Counted from the first letter of the stretch, positions 27,616 to 37,752 are shown. The stretch is DNA of 64,000 bases from Betaproteobacteria bacterium SCN1 (GCA_008923315.1 WBSF01000004.1:1-64000); one strand, 5' to 3'. Made by a program: numbers and translations. The notes: a model not told the origin generated them from the sequence alone.

Positions 27616-29295
27616 TCAGTGCTTTCCCGATCGCCAGATCGAGAAAATGATCCACAGGCTGTTGAAAAACGCGATCAGAAAACCGAGCAGGCCGAACAGC
27701 GGCAGACCGAAGAGCTGGGGACCGCCCTGCACGGTCATGATGATGCTGGAACCGACGACCAGCGAGGCGGTGAGTATGCCCATGGTGAGGCGGTTGCTGG
27801 CGCGGTCGAGCTGATGGCCGAAATGGTCGAGCCGCTTCAGGTCGAGATCCACCCGAACCCGCCCGCGCCGGGCATCGCGCAGCAGATGACGCAGATCGCG
27901 CGGCAGGTCGGCCAGCACCTCGAAGGCTTCCCGCACGCTCTTGCGGCCGCGTGCCAGGAGCGCACCCGGCGTATAGCGCTGCTGGATGACGTCCTCAACG
28001 AAAGGCGTCACGTGATCGACCATGTGGAAGCTGGGATCGAGTTGCTGCCCCAGTCCTTCCAGCGTGATCAGCGTTTTGAACAGCAACGTCAAATCGGCCG
28101 GCAGTACCAGATGATTGTCGCGCATGACCGCCGTCACATCGTTGAGCAGCGCACCGATCTTCACATCCTTGAGCTGTAGATCGTCGTAGCTTTGCAGCAG
28201 TTCGGCGACATCGAAGGCGAGGCGGTCCTCGTCCTGCACGCTGTCGCCGCTCCAGTCGAGCAGAACCTGCAACAGCCCCTGTTCGTCCTTTCGCGTCAGC
28301 GCATGGAGCAAGTCGACGATCTGGTTGCGGCGCGTGTCGGTGAGCATGCCCACCATGCCGAAATCGATCATGCCGATACGGTTGTCCGGCAGGAAAAGCA
28401 TATTGCCCGGATGCGGATCGGCATGAAAGAAGCCATGCACGAGCACCATGCGCAATACCGCATCCGCGCCGCGTGCCGCCAGCAGGCGCGGATCGAGGCC
28501 GGCCTCGACGAGCCGGGCCGGCGAAACGCCGGCCACGCCGACGATTTCCTCCTGAACGATCACATGATCGTTGCTCAGCGCCCAGAACACCCGCGGAATC
28601 TTGACCAGCGGATCGTCGGCGAAGTGACGCGCGAATTGGTCGATGTTGCGCGCTTCCTTGGCGAAATCGAGCTCACGCTGCAGCGAGCGGCGAAACTGGG
28701 ACACGATCTGCACCGGGTCGTAACGGCGCGCATCCGGCATCTCGCTGTCCAGCAGTCTGGCCGCATGGTCGAGTATGCGCAGATCCGCACGGATCACGGC
28801 CTCGATGCCGGGGCGGCGGACTTTCACCACGACCGGCGTACCGTCCTGCAGCCGGGCCCGGTACACCTGCGCGATGGAGGCTGCCGCGATGGGGACACGA
28901 TCGAAGCGCGCAAACACCGCTTCCGGCTCGCCGCCGACGGCCGCAACCAGGTCGGCATGCAATGCTTCGTAGCTTACTGCCGGTACATGACTGTGCAGCT
29001 TCTCGAATTCGCCGATCCAGTTCGGCGGAAACACATCCACCCGCGTCGCCAGCAACTGGCCGAGTTTCACGAAGGTCGGCCCCAGTTCCTCCAGCGCGCG
29101 GCGGATACGCACCGGCGGGTCGAGCTGCGCGATTTCGTTGGCGCTCTGCCAGTGCAGCACCCGCCCGGCGCGTTCCAGCGCACCGCTTATGCCCAGCATG
29201 CGCACCAGATCGCCCCAGCCGTAGCGGATCATGACCGAAGCGATTTCGTGCAGTCGAGGCAGATCGCGCACGACCGAGAGCGTTTCCCAGAGCAT
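27616..29295 (-). CDS. ABC1/AarF-family kinase-like protein
   Basis: A 559-residue UbiB-like atypical kinase. The family signature KxGQ is seen in GPTFVKLGQLLATR; the Ala-rich loop AAASIAQVYRARL and the metal-binding DPHPGN in FHADPHPGNMLF are present. Two C-terminal membrane helices (ILTASLVVGSSIIM and LLGFLIAFFNSLWIIF) anchor it. The N-terminus (IASVMIRYGWGDLVRMLG) resembles the AarF group outside the ubi cluster, so I do not name it ubiB. Such proteins support ubiquinone or lipid metabolism. It converges with the GGDEF-EAL gene, with stops adjacent. Confidence 0.87.
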   Translation of the reverse strand: MLWETLSVVRDLPRLHEIASVMIRYGWGDLVRMLGISGALERAGRVLHWQSANEIAQLDPPVRIRRALEELGPTFVKLGQLLATRVDVFPPNWIGEFEKLHSHVPAVSYEALHADLVAAVGGEPEAVFARFDRVPIAAASIAQVYRARLQDGTPVVVKVRRPGIEAVIRADLRILDHAARLLDSEMPDARRYDPVQIVSQFRRSLQRELDFAKEARNIDQFARHFADDPLVKIPRVFWALSNDHVIVQEEIVGVAGVSPARLVEAGLDPRLLAARGADAVLRMVLVHGFFHADPHPGNMLFLPDNRIGMIDFGMVGMLTDTRRNQIVDLLHALTRKDEQGLLQVLLDWSGDSVQDEDRLAFDVAELLQSYDDLQLKDVKIGALLNDVTAVMRDNHLVLPADLTLLFKTLITLEGLGQQLDPSFHMVDHVTPFVEDVIQQRYTPGALLARGRKSVREAFEVLADLPRDLRHLLRDARRGRVRVDLDLKRLDHFGHQLDRASNRLTMGILTASLVVGSSIIMTVQGGPQLFGLPLFGLLGFLIAFFNSLWIIFSIWRSGKH

Positions 29296-29405
29296 GGTTC
29301 GTATTATGGCTGGATCGGATTGTGTGGAAGCCGGACGCCGGAGAGTTTAGCGCCAAGCGGCGGCAGCGCGGGCACGCCGCCGTAAAAGCCGGGCCGGCCG
29401 GTGTC

Positions 29406-30089
29406 TCAGGAACGCATGCGCTCGCTTTGCCGCTTGAGCGAATCGGACAGGGCCTCCAGCACCCCGCTGGCTACCTGCGCCAGCCGTTCGCCCGCCGCAT
29501 TGGCCGACTCGCTCAGGCCGGCGCGGCCCGCGCTGCCGCTGCGCTTGAGGCCTGCGGCGAACTGGCCGAGCGATTCGCGCGCCTGCTCGCCGGTGCGTGT
29601 GCCCGCGATCTTCAGATGATCGCCAAGATGTTCGAGTTCTTCCTTCAGTTTGCCGCCCGACTGTTTCGCCGTTGTCTTCAGCGCATCGACCAGTTGGGAT
29701 TCCAGATCGCGCAACTGCTCCAGGCTGGCTTTCAGTTCATTGTCCTTGAACGCCCGGCCCTGATCGACCGCTTCGCCGATGGCATAGGAGGTTGCCTGCG
29801 CCGCGCTGCTGACGGCATCGTCCAATCCGGCGACAGCCTCTTTCAGGCCCTGCTTCATTTCTCCGCCACGCGCCGCAAGACCGCTGCCCACGCCTTCGGC
29901 GATCGCGCCCGCGATCGCGCGCACGTCTGCCAGTGCCATGCGCCGTTCGTGCAGCGCGCGGCTTGCCAGTTCGCGCACGCGTTCCCGCAGGTCCGGCTCG
30001 ACGGCGGCCCGGGCCGCTTCCTCGCGCAATTGCGCAAGCTGGGGGTTTTGAGGAATACTCGATTCGGCGTGGGAGGGGGCGTCGCTCAT
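29406..30089 (-). CDS. helical protein of the DUF6781 type
   Basis: A 227-residue, alanine-rich protein, almost wholly predicted helical with heptad-like repeats (LREEAARAAVEPDLRERVRE; LKEELEHLGDHLKIAG). It lacks a signal peptide and membrane segments. It resembles proteins annotated DUF6781, whose role is not known; apolipoprotein- or phasin-like packing is suggested by composition only. ATG 30089 has an AAGGA ribosome site nine bases upstream, better supported than the frame start at 30197. It diverges from the NlpC gene 84 bases away. Confidence 0.65.
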   Translation of the reverse strand: MSDAPSHAESSIPQNPQLAQLREEAARAAVEPDLRERVRELASRALHERRMALADVRAIAGAIAEGVGSGLAARGGEMKQGLKEAVAGLDDAVSSAAQATSYAIGEAVDQGRAFKDNELKASLEQLRDLESQLVDALKTTAKQSGGKLKEELEHLGDHLKIAGTRTGEQARESLGQFAAGLKRSGSAGRAGLSESANAAGERLAQVASGVLEALSDSLKRQSERMRS

Positions 30090-30172
30090 GTGTGTATCCT
30101 TTCCGTTCAAGCCCGGCCGGCTGCGGCCGTTGTACTGTATCAATATAGACCAGGGCCTGCCGAACCGTTCCG

Positions 30173-30637
30173 ATGAAAACCGTCGCCGTTCTCGCACTGC
30201 TTGCCGGCTTCGCCCTGCCCGCCCGGGCCGAGCCCCCGGATGATGTTTCCATCTACGCGGTCAGTCTGGTCGGCAGCCCCTATCGCCTCGGCGGCAGCAC
30301 GCCCGAAACCGGCCTTGACTGCAGCGGCTTCGTCGGGCATGTCTTCCACACCATGGCGGGCGTTCAGCTGCCGCGCGACAGCCGGGCCATCTTCGAGGCG
30401 ACCGCGCCCCTGCCGGGCGACGCACTGCAGGCGGGCGACCTGGTCTTCTTCAATACGCTCAATCGCGCCTATTCCCATGTCGGCATCTACCTCGGCGAAA
30501 ACCGGTTCGTCCATGCGTCCAGCAGCCGTACGGGAGGCGTCATGGTTTCCAATCTGGACGACCGCTACTGGCGCGAACGCTACGAAGGCGCGCGCCGGGT
30601 CGTACGCTCCGATGCGACAGCCGCAGCAACCCCCTGA
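30173..30637 (+). CDS. secreted NlpC/P60 peptidoglycan hydrolase
   Basis: A 154-residue exported Cys peptidase that cuts the peptide stem of the cell wall. After the signal peptide (MKTVAVLALLAGFALPARA) comes a bare NlpC/P60 domain with catalytic Cys in GLDCSGFVGH, His in YSHVGIYLG and the third residue in NRFVHASSS. No SH3 or LysM targeting domain is present. The start of a second secreted gene lies inside its 3' end. Autolysin or remodelling roles are typical for the family. Confidence 0.9.
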   Translation: MKTVAVLALLAGFALPARAEPPDDVSIYAVSLVGSPYRLGGSTPETGLDCSGFVGHVFHTMAGVQLPRDSRAIFEATAPLPGDALQAGDLVFFNTLNRAYSHVGIYLGENRFVHASSSRTGGVMVSNLDDRYWRERYEGARRVVRSDATAAATP

Positions 30638-31277
30638 ATCCGCGGTGCGCATCCTGGCCGGCCTGCTGGCCTGCGCACTGTACGCAGGCACATCGCAGGC
30701 CAGCGACCTGCTCTTCCAGAGCGCCGACACCGTCAACGAAGGGCCGCTGCATCTGCTGGAGACCCGTCCCGCCAAACCCGTCCACCACCATCAGAACCGC
30801 ATCCGGATCGATGCGGACAGCCTCGCGGACGGCTGGGTCGCACTCGAGCAGTGTCATGACAACCTCGACGCCGTGCCGCGCGCGCAGATCACGTTCCGCG
30901 AGGGCTATATCCGCGATCTCAAAGTGGAACAGTCCCGGGGCATCGAGCAGGCCTGGGTCGAGGACGCGAGCGTGCAGTTGCAGCAGATCGCGCCGGGCTC
31001 GCGTCTGTGCCTGTCGGCCCGCATGCGCGCGCTGCGCGACGCCGGCAGCGGCTTTTACAACCTCGTGGGCGGCCCCTACATGCGCAAATTTCTCGACGGC
31101 TATTACCCGATGCAGGTCACGCTCGATATCGACTATCCCCAGACAATGCTCCGCGTGGTCGACGTCAGCCCTCAGCCGGCGCCGGGACTCGCCTTGCAGG
31201 AAACCCCCGGCCACATCCATATCGAGGCGCTGTTCGAGGGCGAGCTGTTCACACTCGTGCAGTTCGTCCGCCCCTGA
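30612..31277 (+). CDS. secreted protein of unknown function
   Basis: A 221-residue frame overlapping the NlpC gene end by 26 bases. From residue 12 on there is a convincing signal peptide (VRILAGLLACALYAGTSQA), so GTG 30645 is an alternative start that would leave the signal at the very N-terminus and remove the overlap; neither start has a good ribosome site. The mature protein is a beta-rich single domain with Cys pairs (LEQCHDNLD, SRLCLSARM). I do not recognise a family with certainty. Coupling to NlpC suggests an envelope role. Confidence 0.65.
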   Translation: MRQPQQPPESAVRILAGLLACALYAGTSQASDLLFQSADTVNEGPLHLLETRPAKPVHHHQNRIRIDADSLADGWVALEQCHDNLDAVPRAQITFREGYIRDLKVEQSRGIEQAWVEDASVQLQQIAPGSRLCLSARMRALRDAGSGFYNLVGGPYMRKFLDGYYPMQVTLDIDYPQTMLRVVDVSPQPAPGLALQETPGHIHIEALFEGELFTLVQFVRP

Positions 31278-31344
31278 CGTCCCGGGCCCACTCCCGCGCA
31301 CCCCGCTTCTTGACGTTTTATTGACATACATTAATAAATTATAT

Positions 31345-31359
31345 TGATAACGTTTCTCA
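31345..31359 (+). promoter_or_regulatory. Fur-box-like site
   Basis: TGATAACGTTTCTCA matches most positions of the 15-base Fur consensus (TGATAATNATTATCA) and lies 43 bases before the start of the iron-transport operon, downstream of a TTGACA at 31321. AT-rich spacing supports a promoter here. Iron repression by Fur is the simple reading. Confidence 0.5.
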
Positions 31360-31401
31360 TTTTGAGTACGATTCTGCCATCCCAGTTCGCCGGAATTCGT
31401 G

Positions 31402-32415
31402 ATGAGAACCGCTTGCCTCCATACATTCGCCGCCCTCGCGCTGAGCCTGTCGGCGCTGCCCACCCTCGCTGAAGAGGTCACCGTCTACTCGGCCCGCAAC
31501 GAACAGCTCATCAAACCGCTGTTCGACGCCTACACCAGGGAAACCGGGGTGCAGGTCAAATTCATCACCGACAAGGAAGGCCCGCTGATGGCGCGCCTCA
31601 AGGCCGAAGGCAGGAACACGCCGGCCGACATGCTGCTGACCGTGGATGCCGGCAACCTCTGGCAGGCCGGCGACGAGGGCCTGCTGCGCCCGATCACGTC
31701 CAAAGTGCTCGACGCCAATGTGCCCGCCCATCTGCGCGACCCGGGCGGCGAGTGGTATGGCCTCTCGGTACGCGCCCGCACGCTGGTCTACAACACGAAC
31801 AGGGTCAAGCCGGCCGATCTGTCTACCTACGAGGATCTGGCCGCGCCCAAATGGAAGCAGCGCCTCTGCCTGCGCACCTCGAAAAAGGTCTACAACCAGA
31901 GCCTGGTGGCAATGATGATCACCGAGTACGGCGAGGGCAAGACCGAAGACATGGTCACCGGCTGGGTGAAGAATCTGGCCACCGCGCCCTTCCCCGACGA
32001 CACCAAGGCCATGGAAGCCGTGGCCGCCGGGCAATGCGACGTCACCATCGTCAACACCTACTATTTCGGCCGCCTCATGGACAAGAGCCCGAATCTGCCG
32101 CTGGCGATCTTCTGGCCCAACCAGACCCTGACCAGCAAGGCCGCCGGGGTGCACGTCAACGTGTCCGGCGCGGGCGTGACGAAATACGCGAAAAACCCCG
32201 CCGGCGCACAGAAACTGATCGAGTGGCTGTCGTCTGACAAGGCGCAGAACCTCTTCGCCGACGTCAATATGGAATACCCGGTCAACCCCCAGGTGAAACC
32301 CGACGCGAAAGTCGCGGCCTGGGGCAGCTTCAGGCAGAACCTGATCAACGTGAAGGACGCGGGCAGTCTGCAGGCGCGCGCGGTCAAACTGATGGATCGC
32401 GCCGGCTACAAGTAA
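31402..32415 (+). CDS. iron(III) ABC transporter substrate-binding protein
   Basis: Periplasmic ferric-ion-binding protein of the FbpA/FutA/AfuA family, 337 residues. After a signal peptide (MRTACLHTFAALALSLSALP) the mature chain starts EEVTVYSARNEQLIKPL, the family opening. The paired metal-binding tyrosines appear in NTYYFGRLMD, and GVSGAG-like hinge residues follow. ATG 31402 is preferred over GTG 31399. It heads the binding-protein/permease/ATPase operon and is followed by an intrinsic terminator that should raise the amount of binding protein over the membrane parts. Confidence 0.92.
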   Translation: MRTACLHTFAALALSLSALPTLAEEVTVYSARNEQLIKPLFDAYTRETGVQVKFITDKEGPLMARLKAEGRNTPADMLLTVDAGNLWQAGDEGLLRPITSKVLDANVPAHLRDPGGEWYGLSVRARTLVYNTNRVKPADLSTYEDLAAPKWKQRLCLRTSKKVYNQSLVAMMITEYGEGKTEDMVTGWVKNLATAPFPDDTKAMEAVAAGQCDVTIVNTYYFGRLMDKSPNLPLAIFWPNQTLTSKAAGVHVNVSGAGVTKYAKNPAGAQKLIEWLSSDKAQNLFADVNMEYPVNPQVKPDAKVAAWGSFRQNLINVKDAGSLQARAVKLMDRAGYK

Positions 32416-32425
32416 GCCGCCGCCC

Positions 32426-34102
32426 TTGGCCCACCCCCCGGTCGTTCCCGCAAAAACGCCCGCTCCGGGCGTTTTTGTTTGGCCTCGAATCCGCATCCCG
32501 CTCTCGGGCTGGACGCTGTTCGCGCTCGCCGTCGCCACCCTGGTCATGGTGCCGGTGGGCGTCACCTTTTCCGCCTTCGCCCACATCGAGGGCGACATCC
32601 TCGCGCACCTGACCGAATTCGTCCTGCCCGAGCTGATGGCCAACACGCTATGGCTGGTACTGGGCGTCGGCATCGGCGTATCGGTGCTCGGCGTATCGCT
32701 TGCCTGGCTGGTGGCCATCTATGACTTCCCGGGCCGCCGCCTGTTCGACTGGGCACTGTTGCTGCCGCTCGCGCTACCGGCCTACGTCACCGCCTTCGTC
32801 GCGATCGGTCTGCTGGATTTCACCGGCCCGCTCCAGACCTGGCTGCGCGAGGGCTGGGGCATTACCGGCCTGCCCGAGATCCGCTCGCGCGGCGGCGTCA
32901 TCCTGGTGATGTCTCTGGCGCTCTATCCTTACGTCTACCTGATCGCCCGAAACGCCTTCGCCACCCAGGGCGCCATCGCCCTCGAAGCCGCGCAGTCGCT
33001 CGGGCTGTCGCGCAGGCAGGGGTTTTTCCGCGTAGCGCTGCCAATGGCGCGCCCCTGGATCGCGGCCGGCCTGATGCTGGCGCTGATGGAAACGCTGGCC
33101 GATTTCGGCACCGTGGCGATCTTCAATTACGACACCTTCACCACCGCCATCTACAAGGCCTGGTACAGCCTCTTCTCCCTGCCGGCCGCGGCGCAGCTCG
33201 CCTCCATTCTGATCCTCTTCGTTCTCGTTGCCGTGGTCTTCGAACAGCGTTCGCGCATGCGGATGCGCTACGGCGGCATCGGCCGCGGCGCCGCTTCGCG
33301 CCGGCTGCGCCTGCCACCCGGCCGGGCACTGGCTGCCACGCTCTACTGCGGCGCGGTATTCACGGTCGCCTTCGCCGTGCCGATCGTGCAACTGGCGCTA
33401 TGGGCGCGCGATACCTTCGCCACCGACCTGGACGCGCGCTACTGGGGCTTCGTCTGGCGCTCGCTGCTGCTGTCCGGCATGGGCGCGCTGCTGGTCGTCG
33501 CCGTGGCCCTGCTGCTTGCCTACGCGGGCCGGCAGCGGCCCGGCCCGATGATGATGTGGACCCAGCGTCTCGCCACCCTCGGCTACGCCTTCCCGGGCGC
33601 AGTGCTGGCGGTGGGCCTGTTCATTCCGGTTGCCGCGCTGGACAACGCACTGATCGACGCCGGTCGCGCCTGGTTCGGACTGGAGCGCACCGCATGGCTC
33701 AAGGGCACGCTGCTGGTGGTGATGCTCGCCTATCTGGTGCGCTTCCTCGCCGTCGGATTCGGCCCCATCGACAGCGGCCTGCACCGGATCACGCGCAACA
33801 TCGACGAAGCGGCACGCAATCTGGGACTCGGCGCGGCCGGCCTGCTGACGCGCGTGCATCTGCCCATGCTGCGCGCCAGCCTGTTCACCGCCGCGTCGCT
33901 GGCCTTCGTCGACATCATGAAGGAAATGCCGATCACGCTGATGACCCGCCCGTTCGGCTGGGACACGCTGGCGGTGCGCGTGTTCGAGATGACTTCGGAA
34001 GGCGAATGGGAACGCGCGGCGCTGCCGTCGCTCGCCATCGTCGTTGCCGGTATCATTCCCATCGTTCTTCTCTCCTGGCGCGGCGCACACACGCACGACT
34101 GA
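32426..34102 (+). CDS. iron(III) ABC transporter permease (FbpB-like)
   Basis: A 558-residue fused permease with two six-helix halves. Each half has the EAA-type loop: ALEAAQSLGLSRRQGF in the first and IDEAARNLGLGAAGLL in the second. The N-terminal membrane helix begins at about residue 30. The start is unsure: TTG 32426 gives the longest frame but has no ribosome site, and an intrinsic terminator (32451-32477) lies inside these first codons; a start just beyond the hairpin is possible. ATPase follows by four bases. Confidence 0.88.
   Translation: MAHPPVVPAKTPAPGVFVWPRIRIPLSGWTLFALAVATLVMVPVGVTFSAFAHIEGDILAHLTEFVLPELMANTLWLVLGVGIGVSVLGVSLAWLVAIYDFPGRRLFDWALLLPLALPAYVTAFVAIGLLDFTGPLQTWLREGWGITGLPEIRSRGGVILVMSLALYPYVYLIARNAFATQGAIALEAAQSLGLSRRQGFFRVALPMARPWIAAGLMLALMETLADFGTVAIFNYDTFTTAIYKAWYSLFSLPAAAQLASILILFVLVAVVFEQRSRMRMRYGGIGRGAASRRLRLPPGRALAATLYCGAVFTVAFAVPIVQLALWARDTFATDLDARYWGFVWRSLLLSGMGALLVVAVALLLAYAGRQRPGPMMMWTQRLATLGYAFPGAVLAVGLFIPVAALDNALIDAGRAWFGLERTAWLKGTLLVVMLAYLVRFLAVGFGPIDSGLHRITRNIDEAARNLGLGAAGLLTRVHLPMLRASLFTAASLAFVDIMKEMPITLMTRPFGWDTLAVRVFEMTSEGEWERAALPSLAIVVAGIIPIVLLSWRGAHTHD
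32451..32477 (+). terminator. terminator between binding-protein and permease genes
   Basis: CAAAAACGCCCG / CGGGCGTTTTTG, a perfect 12-bp stem with a three-base loop, ending in a T-rich run. It overlaps the first codons of the assigned permease frame. Confidence 0.8.
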
Positions 34103-34106
34103 CTTC

Positions 34107-35168
34107 ATGGCCGAGCTTGTCCTCGATTCGGTGTCCCAGTCCTACGGCGGGCGGGCGATCATCGACCGTCTGTCCTTTACCCTGCCGCAAGGCGCAATCG
34201 GCTGCCTGCTCGGCCCTTCCGGCTGCGGCAAAACCACCGCGCTGCGCTGCATTTCCGGCTTCGAGCCCATCCGCGAGGGCACAATACGCATCGACGGCGA
34301 AACCGTCAGCCGTCCCGGCTGGATGCTGGCCGCCGAGAAGCGGCGGGTCGGCATGGTGTTTCAGGACTATGCCCTGTTCCCGCATCTGACCGTGGCCGGC
34401 AACGTCGGCTTCGGCCTGCGCGGCCAGTCCCCGGCAGATGTCCATGCCCGGGTCGAAGCCCTGCTCGATCTGGTTGGACTGTCCGGCCATGCGGATCAGC
34501 ATCCCCATCAGCTGTCGGGCGGACAGCAGCAGCGCGTCGCACTGGCGCGCGCACTGGCGCCACGGCCGCGTCTCATCCTGATGGACGAACCGTTTTCCAA
34601 TCTCGATGTGGAACTGCGCGAGCGGCTTTCGCTGGAAGTGCGCGACATTCTCAAGCGCGAGGCCATGACCGCCCTCATCGTGACCCACGATCAGAACGAA
34701 GCCTTTGCGCTTGCCGACTGGATCGGCGTCATGCACGAAGGCCGTATTCAGCAATGGGCCAGCCCCTACGACCTCTACCACGAACCGGCCAACCGCTTCG
34801 TCGCCGACTTCGTCGGACAGGGTGCCCTGCTGGTGGGCGAAGTTCTCGACGAACGGCAGATCAGGATCGAGCTGGGCGTACTGAACGGCCGTCTGCCGGC
34901 CGCACACGACGGTGACGACGCCTACGCATGCGGCCGGCAGGTGGACGTGCTGTTGCGCCCCGACGACATCGTCCACGACGACGACAGCCCCTTGCAGGCC
35001 GAGGTCGAAAACAAGGCTTTCCGCGGCGCCGAATTCCTCTACACCTTGAGACTGCCAAGCGGTCAGCGTGCGCTGTCGCTGGTGCCTTCGCACCACAACC
35101 ACGCCATCGGCGAGAAGATCGGCATCAAGCTCGCGGTCGATCACGTCGTCGCCTTCCGCCGGCCCTGA
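34107..35168 (+). CDS. iron(III) ABC transporter ATP-binding protein (FbpC-like)
   Basis: A 353-residue transport ATPase. Walker A LLGPSGCGKTTALR near residue 36, Q-loop VFQDYALFPHLT, signature QLSGGQQQRVALARAL and Walker B LILMDEPFSNLD followed by the switch His in IVTHDQ are all intact. A C-terminal TOBE-like regulatory domain covers about 240-353, with RPDDIVHDDDSPL. ATG 34107 gives the family N-terminus. It completes the three-gene iron operon; the histidine kinase starts ten bases after its stop. Confidence 0.92.
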   Translation: MAELVLDSVSQSYGGRAIIDRLSFTLPQGAIGCLLGPSGCGKTTALRCISGFEPIREGTIRIDGETVSRPGWMLAAEKRRVGMVFQDYALFPHLTVAGNVGFGLRGQSPADVHARVEALLDLVGLSGHADQHPHQLSGGQQQRVALARALAPRPRLILMDEPFSNLDVELRERLSLEVRDILKREAMTALIVTHDQNEAFALADWIGVMHEGRIQQWASPYDLYHEPANRFVADFVGQGALLVGEVLDERQIRIELGVLNGRLPAAHDGDDAYACGRQVDVLLRPDDIVHDDDSPLQAEVENKAFRGAEFLYTLRLPSGQRALSLVPSHHNHAIGEKIGIKLAVDHVVAFRRP

Positions 35169-35177
35169 TCGCCCATC

Positions 35178-37682
35178 ATGCTGCTCTCCCCCCTGCGCGG
35201 CCTGATTTTCAAAGTCGCTCTCGGCTTTTCCATCGCGCTGGCGATGATGCTGGCGGTGATCGGGCTCGGCGTCGCCCAGATGGCCGACATCAACGGCCAG
35301 CTGGCGCATGTGGTGGATATCAACAACGTGAAGACCCGCATCGCGTCGCGCATGCGGGACACCCTGCGTGATCGCGCCGTACTCATGCACAACATCGTGG
35401 TCACGGACGACCCATGGGAAAAGGATGCCCAGTTCCAGGCCTTCCTCGAATTTGGCGAACGCTATGCCAAGGACCGCAGCCAGCTCACGCCCATGCTCGA
35501 ATCCGGCGAGGAACGCCTGCTGATGGGCAAAATCAACGAAGTCACCTTCAGGAACCAGCCGGTAATGTTCCAGGTGGTCGATCTCGCGCTCAGCGGCCAC
35601 AACCTCGAAGCCCTGCAACTGCTCCAGGACGAGGCCATCCCGCTGCAGAACCTGCTGGTCGAGGCGCTCGACAACATGACGCATCTGCAGCGCGAGGCGA
35701 ACGAGGCTGCCTTGAGCCACACCTACAACGCCTATCTCGCAACCCGCAAGCTGATGCTGCTGCTCGCCATTGCCGCCGCGCTGCTGGCCACGGTCGTCGC
35801 CGTTCTGGTCGGCCGCCACCTGCTGACGCAGACACGTCAGCTCGAAACCGAGAAAAAGAAATACCAGACCCTTTTCGAGACCAATTCCGATGCCGTCGTG
35901 ATCCTCGACGAGAGCGGCTTCACCGATTGCAACCCCGCCACGCTGACCCTGTTCGGCATGAAAACGGTCGGCGAATTCCTGCAGACCCCGATCACCCAGC
36001 TCGGCACGTCCATTCAACCGAACGGACAGCTTGCCATCGACCACGCCCGCGCATCGATCCGCCAGGCGCGCGAAACCGGTCACGCCCACATGGACTGGCG
36101 GGCGCGGCGACTGGACGGATCGACCTTCGAATCCGAGATCGCCCTGCACGCGATGCGGCTCGAGGACAAGCCCGTCATCCAGGCGATCATGCGCGACGTG
36201 TCCGAACGGCGTGCCGCCGAGGCCGCCAAGGAAGCGGCGCGGGAGGCGGCCGTCCAGATGGCCCGCGCCAAGTCCGAATTCGTCGCCAACGTCAGCCACG
36301 AGATCCGTACCCCGATGCACGGCATCCTCGGCATGAGCAGCCTGCTGCTCAAGACCCCGCTGAACGGGCAACAGCGCGAATACGTCGCCACACTGAAAAG
36401 CTCGGCTGAAAGCCTGCTCGTGATCATCAACGACATCCTCGACTTCTCCAAGATCGAGGCCGGCAAGCTCGCGATCGAACGCATTGCTTTCTCGCCCGTC
36501 GAACTGGTGCGCGGCGTGGTGGCATTGTTCCAGGCACGCGCACTGGAGAAAAACCTCCGCCTGGACCTGATCCTGCCCGACGACCCGCCGCCCGCACTGC
36601 TCGGCGACCCGACCCGCATTCGCCAGATCCTGCTCAATCTGGTCGACAATGCGATCAAGTTCACCCACAGCGGCGAGGTCGAACTGTGCGCAACCTTCGA
36701 GCCCGTACACCAGGAGATCGGCTGCCGATTCAGCGTGCGCGACACCGGCATCGGCATCCGGCCCGAAGCGCAGAACCGCCTGTTCCAGGCTTTTTCGCAA
36801 GCCGATTCCTCGACTACGCGCCGCTACGGCGGAACCGGTCTCGGCCTGGCGGTCAGCAGCCAGCTTGCCGAATTGATGGGTGGGCGGATCGCGGTGGACA
36901 GCATGCCCGGAAACGGAAGCTGCTTCACGCTCATGCTGCTGCTGCCGCCCACCACGCTGCCGCTGTCGGATATTCCCGCCACCGAGTCGGTTCGCCTGGG
37001 AGGGCACGTCCTGATGGTGGAAGACCATCCGGTGAACCAGAAACTGCTTGCGCATCAACTCGGCGAAATGGGCCTCGACTACACGGTCGCGGCCAGCGGC
37101 ACGGAAGCCCTCGCCTGTCTGGCAAACCAGCGTTTCGATCTCATCCTGATGGACTGGCAGATGCCGGAAATGGACGGTCTCGAGGCCACTCGCCATATCC
37201 GGCGACTGCCGGGCGAAACCGGCCGCCTGCCGATCATCGCACTGACCGCCAATGCCAATGCCGACTTCCGGGCCACCTGTCTGGCAGCCGGCGCAACCGA
37301 CTATCTGTCCAAACCCTACAGCGAATCGGCGCTCGCCGCCCTGCTCGCGCAATGGCTGCCCGCCCGGCTGCCCACCCTGTTCGACCGCAATGCCCTGCTG
37401 GCCCGCTATCCCGGCAACCCGGCGCTGGTCGACGAGCTCTCGGCCGTTTTCGTTCGCACCACGGAAACCAGCCTCGCTGCGCTCAGGCAGGCAATCGACG
37501 CCGGCGACGCCACAATGCTCGGCAGGGAAGCCCATGCCTTGCGCGGGGCAGCGGCCAGCGTTCGCGCGGAAACCATCCAGGCCGATGCGGCGCGCGTCGA
37601 ATCCTGTGCCGAAACAGGGGATTTCATGGCGGCCAGGCAGGCGCTGGCCGCGCTCGAGACGCACTTCCGCAATGGAGCATGA
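35178..37682 (+). CDS. hybrid histidine kinase with PAS, receiver and HPt domains
   Basis: An 834-residue membrane sensor. Two helices (about 10-35 and 190-215) enclose a periplasmic four-helix-type domain; a PAS domain (about 225-345), the dimerisation/kinase core with His374 in [10 protein letters not shown], and ATP-binding DTGIGI and [10 protein letters not shown] follow. A receiver with Asp659 in [11 protein letters not shown] and a C-terminal HPt with His786 in [11 protein letters not shown] complete a BarA-like phosphorelay. No response regulator is adjacent, so the final partner lies elsewhere. It starts ten bases after the iron ATPase and could be read from the same transcript. Confidence 0.9.
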   Translation: MLLSPLRGLIFKVALGFSIALAMMLAVIGLGVAQMADINGQLAHVVDINNVKTRIASRMRDTLRDRAVLMHNIVVTDDPWEKDAQFQAFLEFGERYAKDRSQLTPMLESGEERLLMGKINEVTFRNQPVMFQVVDLALSGHNLEALQLLQDEAIPLQNLLVEALDNMTHLQREANEAALSHTYNAYLATRKLMLLLAIAAALLATVVAVLVGRHLLTQTRQLETEKKKYQTLFETNSDAVVILDESGFTDCNPATLTLFGMKTVGEFLQTPITQLGTSIQPNGQLAIDHARASIRQARETGHAHMDWRARRLDGSTFESEIALHAMRLEDKPVIQAIMRDVSERRAAEAAKEAAREAAVQMARAKSEFVANVSHEIRTPMHGILGMSSLLLKTPLNGQQREYVATLKSSAESLLVIINDILDFSKIEAGKLAIERIAFSPVELVRGVVALFQARALEKNLRLDLILPDDPPPALLGDPTRIRQILLNLVDNAIKFTHSGEVELCATFEPVHQEIGCRFSVRDTGIGIRPEAQNRLFQAFSQADSSTTRRYGGTGLGLAVSSQLAELMGGRIAVDSMPGNGSCFTLMLLLPPTTLPLSDIPATESVRLGGHVLMVEDHPVNQKLLAHQLGEMGLDYTVAASGTEALACLANQRFDLILMDWQMPEMDGLEATRHIRRLPGETGRLPIIALTANANADFRATCLAAGATDYLSKPYSESALAALLAQWLPARLPTLFDRNALLARYPGNPALVDELSAVFVRTTETSLAALRQAIDAGDATMLGREAHALRGAAASVRAETIQADAARVESCAETGDFMAARQALAALETHFRNGA

Positions 37683-37752
37683 CCGCTCATTGACGCGCGC
37701 CCGATCGCGCGTAGGATGAAAAGCGATGCCCGAACAAACGAGGAGACCCACG

